A stretch of DNA of 12,738 bases, taken from Paramuribaculum sp. GTDB lineage: Bacteria > Bacteroidota > Bacteroidia > Bacteroidales > Muribaculaceae. The notes beneath the pieces are model-generated. The model searched no databases. It was not told the DNA's origin and saw nothing but the letters and a program-made list of their open reading frames with translations. The stretch is taken from assembly GCA_029062075.1 (NCBI GenBank), contig JAIDQW010000529.1, positions 1-12,738 on the forward strand. The letters run 5' to 3'. Numbering within the stretch: the first letter of the stretch is position 1; every line of letters starts with the position of its first letter. Positions 8,934 to 12,738 of this stretch are shown piece after piece. The translations under genes were made by a program, and so were the position numbers.

Positions 8934-10322
8934 ATGATGTCGAACTTTCCAAACCGTCTCTCCAAATTTTTCATTGACTACTTCACACTCACCCCGGATC
9001 TCGTTCCACAGGCTGAGGCGGAGCAGAGCATCCGTGACGGAGTGTCGTTTCGCGGCACCAATATCCTTATTCTGATAATCGCGATACTTATCGCCTCACT
9101 GGGACTTAACACCAACTCCACTGCGGTGATTATCGGAGCCATGCTCATTTCCCCCCTCATGGGACCTATCATCGGACTCGGACTCGGTGTGGGTGTGCAT
9201 GACTACGACCTTATCAAGCGATGCCTCCGAAACCTCGTCATGGCTGCCGGATTCAGTGTTCTCGCATCTACAATATATTTTCTCATCTCGCCGGTAAACG
9301 AAGGTCACAGCGAGCTGCTCGCGCGCACATCACCGACCATCTACGATGTTCTTATCGGATTTTTCGGCGGAGCTGCAGGAATTATCGGTCTGGGCAGCAA
9401 GAACAAGGGCAATGTGATTCCCGGTGTGGCTATCGCCACCGCCCTCATGCCGCCGCTCTGCACCGCCGGCTACGGAATAGCCACCTGGCAGCTGAGCTAC
9501 TTTTTCGGTGCTTTCTACCTCTTCCTCATCAACTCTATCTACATTGCTTTCGCCACCTTCATCGGAGTGAAACTCTTCAAGTACAAAGCCTCCACTGAAG
9601 GTGAAACCGACAGAAGCCGTAAGGTGAGAAAAATCGTTTACACCCTTGCTATTCTCACCATGCTTCCGAGCATCTGGCTTACATACAGAATGTTGCAGGA
9701 CAACAAATTCACCGTCAATGCCAATGCTTTTGTGACTCAGGAGTGTGAGTTTCCAGCCACTCAGGTGCTGAGCAAGGAGGCGTATATCGACAAAGGTCAG
9801 CGGTATATCAGAATAGCACTCATGGGTAAGGTGCTCCCCGCCGACTCGCTTAACGAGGCGCTGAGCTCACGGCTCGGATTCTATCACCTCGCCGGCACCA
9901 AGCTGATTATCGTACAGGGCGATGCCGTTAACACCGGCTCGGCAATGACCTCATCGGCAAGCGATATTTATCAGCTCGCACAGAGCACAATCACACGCCA
10001 GCAAATGTGCATCGACTCGCTCAACACCGCTATCAAGGATATAGAGGAAGCCCGCGGAGTGGCTCTCAAAATATCGCCGGAAATAAAAGTGCTCTTCCCG
10101 CAGGTGGAGGATATCGCACTCGCATCTCCCGTGTTCTCTACGGTGGAGGATAACAGGATGGACACTGTCAACGTTGCACTCGTGTCGTTCTCCTCAAGAA
10201 TGAATGCTGCACAAACCGACAAATTCCGGAATTATCTTCAGGCAAGACTCGGAATACCCCACATTAGCATCGTGGAGGTAAATCCTTCAGTTATAACCAA
10301 AACTAAAAACCGACAGATATGA
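8934..10322 (+). CDS. DUF389 family integral membrane protein
   Basis: This 462-residue protein has about seven membrane segments (near 43-58, 65-88, 99-118, 135-153, 161-182, 186-213 and 234-252). It also has the family's conserved core, NSTAVIIGAMLISPLMGPIIG (61-81) and VIPGVAIATALMPPLCTAGY (161-180). The last about 200 residues are soluble and partly helical. The biochemical role of DUF389 is not established. Two start codons are adjacent (8934 and 8937); either is possible. The gene starts 12 bases after the flippase stop and overlaps the next start by 4 bases (ATGA at 10319-10322), suggesting translational coupling. Its final 153 codons, from base 9864, are repeated 1055 bases downstream as part of a tandem duplication; this copy is the intact one. 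Confidence 0.9.
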   Translation: MMSNFPNRLSKFFIDYFTLTPDLVPQAEAEQSIRDGVSFRGTNILILIIAILIASLGLNTNSTAVIIGAMLISPLMGPIIGLGLGVGVHDYDLIKRCLRNLVMAAGFSVLASTIYFLISPVNEGHSELLARTSPTIYDVLIGFFGGAAGIIGLGSKNKGNVIPGVAIATALMPPLCTAGYGIATWQLSYFFGAFYLFLINSIYIAFATFIGVKLFKYKASTEGETDRSRKVRKIVYTLAILTMLPSIWLTYRMLQDNKFTVNANAFVTQECEFPATQVLSKEAYIDKGQRYIRIALMGKVLPADSLNEALSSRLGFYHLAGTKLIIVQGDAVNTGSAMTSSASDIYQLAQSTITRQQMCIDSLNTAIKDIEEARGVALKISPEIKVLFPQVEDIALASPVFSTVEDNRMDTVNVALVSFSSRMNAAQTDKFRNYLQARLGIPHISIVEVNPSVITKTKNRQI

Positions 10323-10925
10323 AAGTAGCTCTCGTTTGCAACAGTGATCTTCTCGGAGGTGCCGCTATGGTGACTTACAGGCTGATGCAGGCACTCAGAC
10401 ACCAGGGTGTGGATGCCAGAATGATTGTTTACACTAAATTGAGCGAGGACAAGGAGGTTAAACTCGTCGGTTCCAGATTCATGCGCGGAATCTTCTTCAT
10501 GGCTGAGCGTGTCAAAATCATGATGAATAACCGATTCAACCGCAAGAATCTTTTCAAGGTTTCTATTGCTAATGTGGGTTATCCACTCCACCGCCACCCC
10601 TGGATAAAGAAAGCCGATGTGGTGTGCCTAAGCTGGATAAACCAGGGATTGTTGTCGCTTAAAGGCATAAGGACGCTTGCCAAAATGAACAAGCCTATCG
10701 TGTGGACCATGCACGATATGTGGAACTGCACAGGCATCTGCCATCATGCCTACGAATGCACCCGCTTCAAGGATGAGTGCGGATTCTGCCCGCTGCTGGA
10801 AAGCGACAAGCCGGACGACCTCTCCCACAAGGTATGGAAAGAGAAGAAGAAGCTCTACGACACCGTGCCCATCAATTTTGTGGCGGTGAGCAACTGGCTC
10901 GCCAAAAGATGCGCTGAAAGCTCAC
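9864..10925 (+). repeat. Tandem duplication, copy 1
   Basis: The 1062-base segment covers codons 311-462 of the DUF389 gene, the ATGA overlap, and codons 1-202 of the glycosyltransferase. It recurs at 10919-11980 with a constant offset of 1055 and no difference that I could see. The upstream limit is set by the mismatch at 9863 (G) versus 10918 (A). The two copies share AGCTCAC at 10919-10925. Confidence 0.95.
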
Positions 10926-11377
10926 GGCTCGGATTCTATCACCTCGCCGGCACCAAGCTGATTATCGTACAGGGCGATGCCGTTAACACCGGCTCGGCAA
11001 TGACCTCATCGGCAAGCGATATTTATCAGCTCGCACAGAGCACAATCACACGCCAGCAAATGTGCATCGACTCGCTCAACACCGCTATCAAGGATATAGA
11101 GGAAGCCCGCGGAGTGGCTCTCAAAATATCGCCGGAAATAAAAGTGCTCTTCCCGCAGGTGGAGGATATCGCACTCGCATCTCCCGTGTTCTCTACGGTG
11201 GAGGATAACAGGATGGACACTGTCAACGTTGCACTCGTGTCGTTCTCCTCAAGAATGAATGCTGCACAAACCGACAAATTCCGGAATTATCTTCAGGCAA
11301 GACTCGGAATACCCCACATTAGCATCGTGGAGGTAAATCCTTCAGTTATAACCAAAACTAAAAACCGACAGATATGA
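10319..11377 (+). CDS. Chimeric gene: glycosyltransferase N-terminal half fused to DUF389 C-terminal tail
   Basis: The 352-residue product is created by the tandem duplication. Residues 1-202 are identical to the N-terminal half of the downstream GT4-like enzyme, including the HDMW segment (132-135) and the Cys/His cluster (137-157). Residues 203-352 are identical to DUF389 residues 313-462. The junction falls in two serine codons (S201-S202) shared by both parents, and the frame stays open. The hybrid lacks the C-terminal Rossmann domain that binds the nucleotide sugar and carries the E-x7-E motif. It also lacks all DUF389 membrane helices. Catalytic activity is therefore unlikely. It keeps the ATGA overlaps at both ends, so it would be translated if the duplication is real. 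It may equally be an assembly artefact. Confidence 0.75.
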   Translation: MKVALVCNSDLLGGAAMVTYRLMQALRHQGVDARMIVYTKLSEDKEVKLVGSRFMRGIFFMAERVKIMMNNRFNRKNLFKVSIANVGYPLHRHPWIKKADVVCLSWINQGLLSLKGIRTLAKMNKPIVWTMHDMWNCTGICHHAYECTRFKDECGFCPLLESDKPDDLSHKVWKEKKKLYDTVPINFVAVSNWLAKRCAESSRLGFYHLAGTKLIIVQGDAVNTGSAMTSSASDIYQLAQSTITRQQMCIDSLNTAIKDIEEARGVALKISPEIKVLFPQVEDIALASPVFSTVEDNRMDTVNVALVSFSSRMNAAQTDKFRNYLQARLGIPHISIVEVNPSVITKTKNRQI

Positions 11378-11980
11378 AAGTAGCTCTCGTTTGCAACAGT
11401 GATCTTCTCGGAGGTGCCGCTATGGTGACTTACAGGCTGATGCAGGCACTCAGACACCAGGGTGTGGATGCCAGAATGATTGTTTACACTAAATTGAGCG
11501 AGGACAAGGAGGTTAAACTCGTCGGTTCCAGATTCATGCGCGGAATCTTCTTCATGGCTGAGCGTGTCAAAATCATGATGAATAACCGATTCAACCGCAA
11601 GAATCTTTTCAAGGTTTCTATTGCTAATGTGGGTTATCCACTCCACCGCCACCCCTGGATAAAGAAAGCCGATGTGGTGTGCCTAAGCTGGATAAACCAG
11701 GGATTGTTGTCGCTTAAAGGCATAAGGACGCTTGCCAAAATGAACAAGCCTATCGTGTGGACCATGCACGATATGTGGAACTGCACAGGCATCTGCCATC
11801 ATGCCTACGAATGCACCCGCTTCAAGGATGAGTGCGGATTCTGCCCGCTGCTGGAAAGCGACAAGCCGGACGACCTCTCCCACAAGGTATGGAAAGAGAA
11901 GAAGAAGCTCTACGACACCGTGCCCATCAATTTTGTGGCGGTGAGCAACTGGCTCGCCAAAAGATGCGCTGAAAGCTCAC
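10919..11980 (+). repeat. Tandem duplication, copy 2
   Basis: This is the second unit of the direct repeat. It begins at the shared AGCTCAC (10919-10925) and ends with a third AGCTCAC at 11974-11980, after which the glycosyltransferase sequence continues uniquely (T at 11981 versus G at 10926). It supplies the DUF389-derived tail of the chimeric gene and the whole 5' half of the intact glycosyltransferase gene. No substitutions or indels were seen against copy 1, implying a very recent origin or an artefact. Confidence 0.95.
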
Positions 11981-12618
11981 TTCTCGCTGACAAGAATGTG
12001 AGGGTGATTCACAACGCTTTTCCCATTGACACCTTCCGCACTTCTGCCACCGGTGACTATCCCCTGCTCAATATCGACTACACCAGAAACATCATTCTGA
12101 TGGGAGCTGCCAGGCTCGACGAGCCTATCAAAGGCATCGAATACGCAATAGAGGCTCTTAACATCCTGTTTGACAACTATCCGCAGGTGGCAAACAAGTG
12201 TACCGCCGTGTTTTTCGGTGCTCTTAAAAATCCTGCTGTGCTCGGAAATCTGAGATTCCCTCACTCATGGGTGGGGCGAATCAACGACCCCGGCACAATC
12301 AGGGAGCTGTATGCACGCTCTAAGGTGGTGCTTTCCACCTCGCTATACGAAACTCTACCCGGCACACTCATCGAAGGGCAGGCTGCCGGTTGTCTGCCGG
12401 TGACTTTCGGTGCCGGCGGTCAGAACGATATTGTAACACACCTAAAGAACGGTTACATTGCCAAGTACCGCGATGCTGTTGACGTTGCCGCGGGAATACG
12501 ATGGGCACTCAACGCCGATATTGACCGCAACGAGCTACACGAGAGCGTTAGAGCCAGATTCTCATCACATGAGGTGGCTAAAAGCTATATTGACCTTTTC
12601 AACGAAATTATCCGATAA
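11374..12618 (+). CDS. Glycosyltransferase family 4-like (GT-B fold)
   Basis: The 414-residue enzyme shows a GT-B layout. The N-terminal acceptor domain starts MKVALVCNSDLLGGAA, with the glycine-rich GGAA loop typical of the family. The C-terminal nucleotide-sugar domain contains GAARLDEPIKGIEYAIEAL (244-262) and an E-x7-E motif (E326 and E334 in YETLPGTLIEGQAAG), as in GT4 retaining transferases. A segment at 132-159, HDMW followed by C137, C141, H142, H143, C147, C154 and C157, is a Cys/His-rich insertion seen in a subset of Bacteroidales enzymes and may bind a metal. No signal peptide is present, so it likely acts on the cytoplasmic face of the inner membrane, adding sugars to lipid-linked glycans, consistent with the flippase nearby. 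ATG 11374 overlaps the chimeric gene's stop by 4 bases. Donor and acceptor cannot be predicted. The first 202 codons lie in duplication copy 2. Confidence 0.9.
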   Translation: MKVALVCNSDLLGGAAMVTYRLMQALRHQGVDARMIVYTKLSEDKEVKLVGSRFMRGIFFMAERVKIMMNNRFNRKNLFKVSIANVGYPLHRHPWIKKADVVCLSWINQGLLSLKGIRTLAKMNKPIVWTMHDMWNCTGICHHAYECTRFKDECGFCPLLESDKPDDLSHKVWKEKKKLYDTVPINFVAVSNWLAKRCAESSLLADKNVRVIHNAFPIDTFRTSATGDYPLLNIDYTRNIILMGAARLDEPIKGIEYAIEALNILFDNYPQVANKCTAVFFGALKNPAVLGNLRFPHSWVGRINDPGTIRELYARSKVVLSTSLYETLPGTLIEGQAAGCLPVTFGAGGQNDIVTHLKNGYIAKYRDAVDVAAGIRWALNADIDRNELHESVRARFSSHEVAKSYIDLFNEIIR

Positions 12619-12738
12619 TGCAGACCGTTCTTTTCCACTCAACTGTTTTCGGACCGATTCATAGCCGCCGCCTCGGCACCTCGCTCGGAGTGAACCTCTC
12701 GCCCAACGACGGGAAGATATGCTCTTTCGACTGCCTCT
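12618..12738 (+). CDS. Radical SAM protein, 5' part only (cut by window end)
   Basis: Translation from ATG 12618 stays open to the window end, giving 40 codons. It begins MQTVLFHSTVFGPIHSRRLG, continues through SLGVNLSPNDGK, and reaches C35-SFD-C39 just before the edge. This resembles the N-terminus of Bacteroidales radical SAM proteins, in which a CxxxCxxC motif binds the 4Fe-4S cluster that cleaves S-adenosylmethionine. The third cysteine would be residue 42, just outside. The start overlaps the glycosyltransferase stop by one base (TAATG), continuing the compact gene row. The reaction cannot be told from this fragment. Confidence 0.8.
   Translation, partial: MQTVLFHSTVFGPIHSRRLGTSLGVNLSPNDGKICSFDCL

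Noticed and set aside
9971..11652. Repeated minus-strand open frames (83, 119 and 66 codons), each present twice
   Set aside because: They are antisense shadows of the duplicated DUF389 and glycosyltransferase coding sequence; their repetition only reflects the tandem duplication.
9864..11980. Mobile element or CRISPR-like array as the cause of the repeat
   Set aside because: There are only two long copies made of ordinary coding sequence, with no transposase, terminal inverted repeats, target-site duplication or spacer pattern.
10319..12618. Two paralogous glycosyltransferase genes in tandem
   Set aside because: The first carries only residues 1-202 of the enzyme and then switches to the DUF389 tail. 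Identity is complete to the breakpoint, which fits a segmental duplication rather than paralogue divergence.
6383..12738. A defence or anti-phage system around ruvB
   Set aside because: RuvB is a housekeeping recombination helicase and the neighbours are a flippase, a DUF389 membrane protein, a glycosyltransferase and a radical SAM gene; no nuclease, toxin or sensor domain was seen.

Overview
The window looks like a fragment of a Bacteroidales genome, most likely a gut member of the Muribaculaceae or a relative. The evidence is a RuvB with the Bacteroidales-type N-terminus, promoter elements of the TAnnTTTG type, A-rich regions before start codons with weak or no Shine-Dalgarno sequences, a very large secreted multi-domain protein with a type IX-sorting-like C-terminus, and a GT4-type glycosyltransferase with a Cys/His-rich insertion. 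The family-level placement is inference from memory of such proteins, not a search result. All genes lie on the + strand.

Region 1 (1-409) has no gene. It begins with long C and G runs that look like a contig end or a sequencing-difficult GC repeat. A hairpin-rich element with a T-run follows (107-165), then a candidate promoter (-7 element at 225-232), then a leader that can fold as a closing stem enclosing two hairpins (261-326). Region 2 (410-6235) is one 1941-residue secreted protein made of beta-sandwich (chitobiase C-terminal-like) and OB-fold-like units. It ends in a typical C-terminal sorting/anchoring-like domain and a strong intrinsic terminator (6279-6320).

Region 3 (6337-12738) is a tightly packed operon-like row: ruvB, an oligosaccharide flippase, a DUF389 membrane protein, a chimeric gene, an intact GT4-family glycosyltransferase, and the first 40 codons of a radical SAM protein cut by the window edge. 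Gaps are 4 and 12 bases, or genes overlap by 1 to 4 bases, so translational coupling is likely. The flippase and glycosyltransferase point to surface-glycan assembly; ruvB, DUF389 and the radical SAM gene have no obvious link to it.

The most striking feature is a direct tandem duplication with a 1055-base period (9864-11980) and no difference seen between copies. It spans the 3' third of the DUF389 gene and the 5' half of the glycosyltransferase gene. It leaves one intact copy of each and creates between them an in-frame hybrid: glycosyltransferase residues 1-202 fused to DUF389 residues 313-462. The junction carries 7 bases of microhomology (AGCTCAC). It is either a very recent real duplication or an assembly/chimera artefact. 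I found no CRISPR array, insertion sequence, tRNA, rRNA or recognisable defence system.
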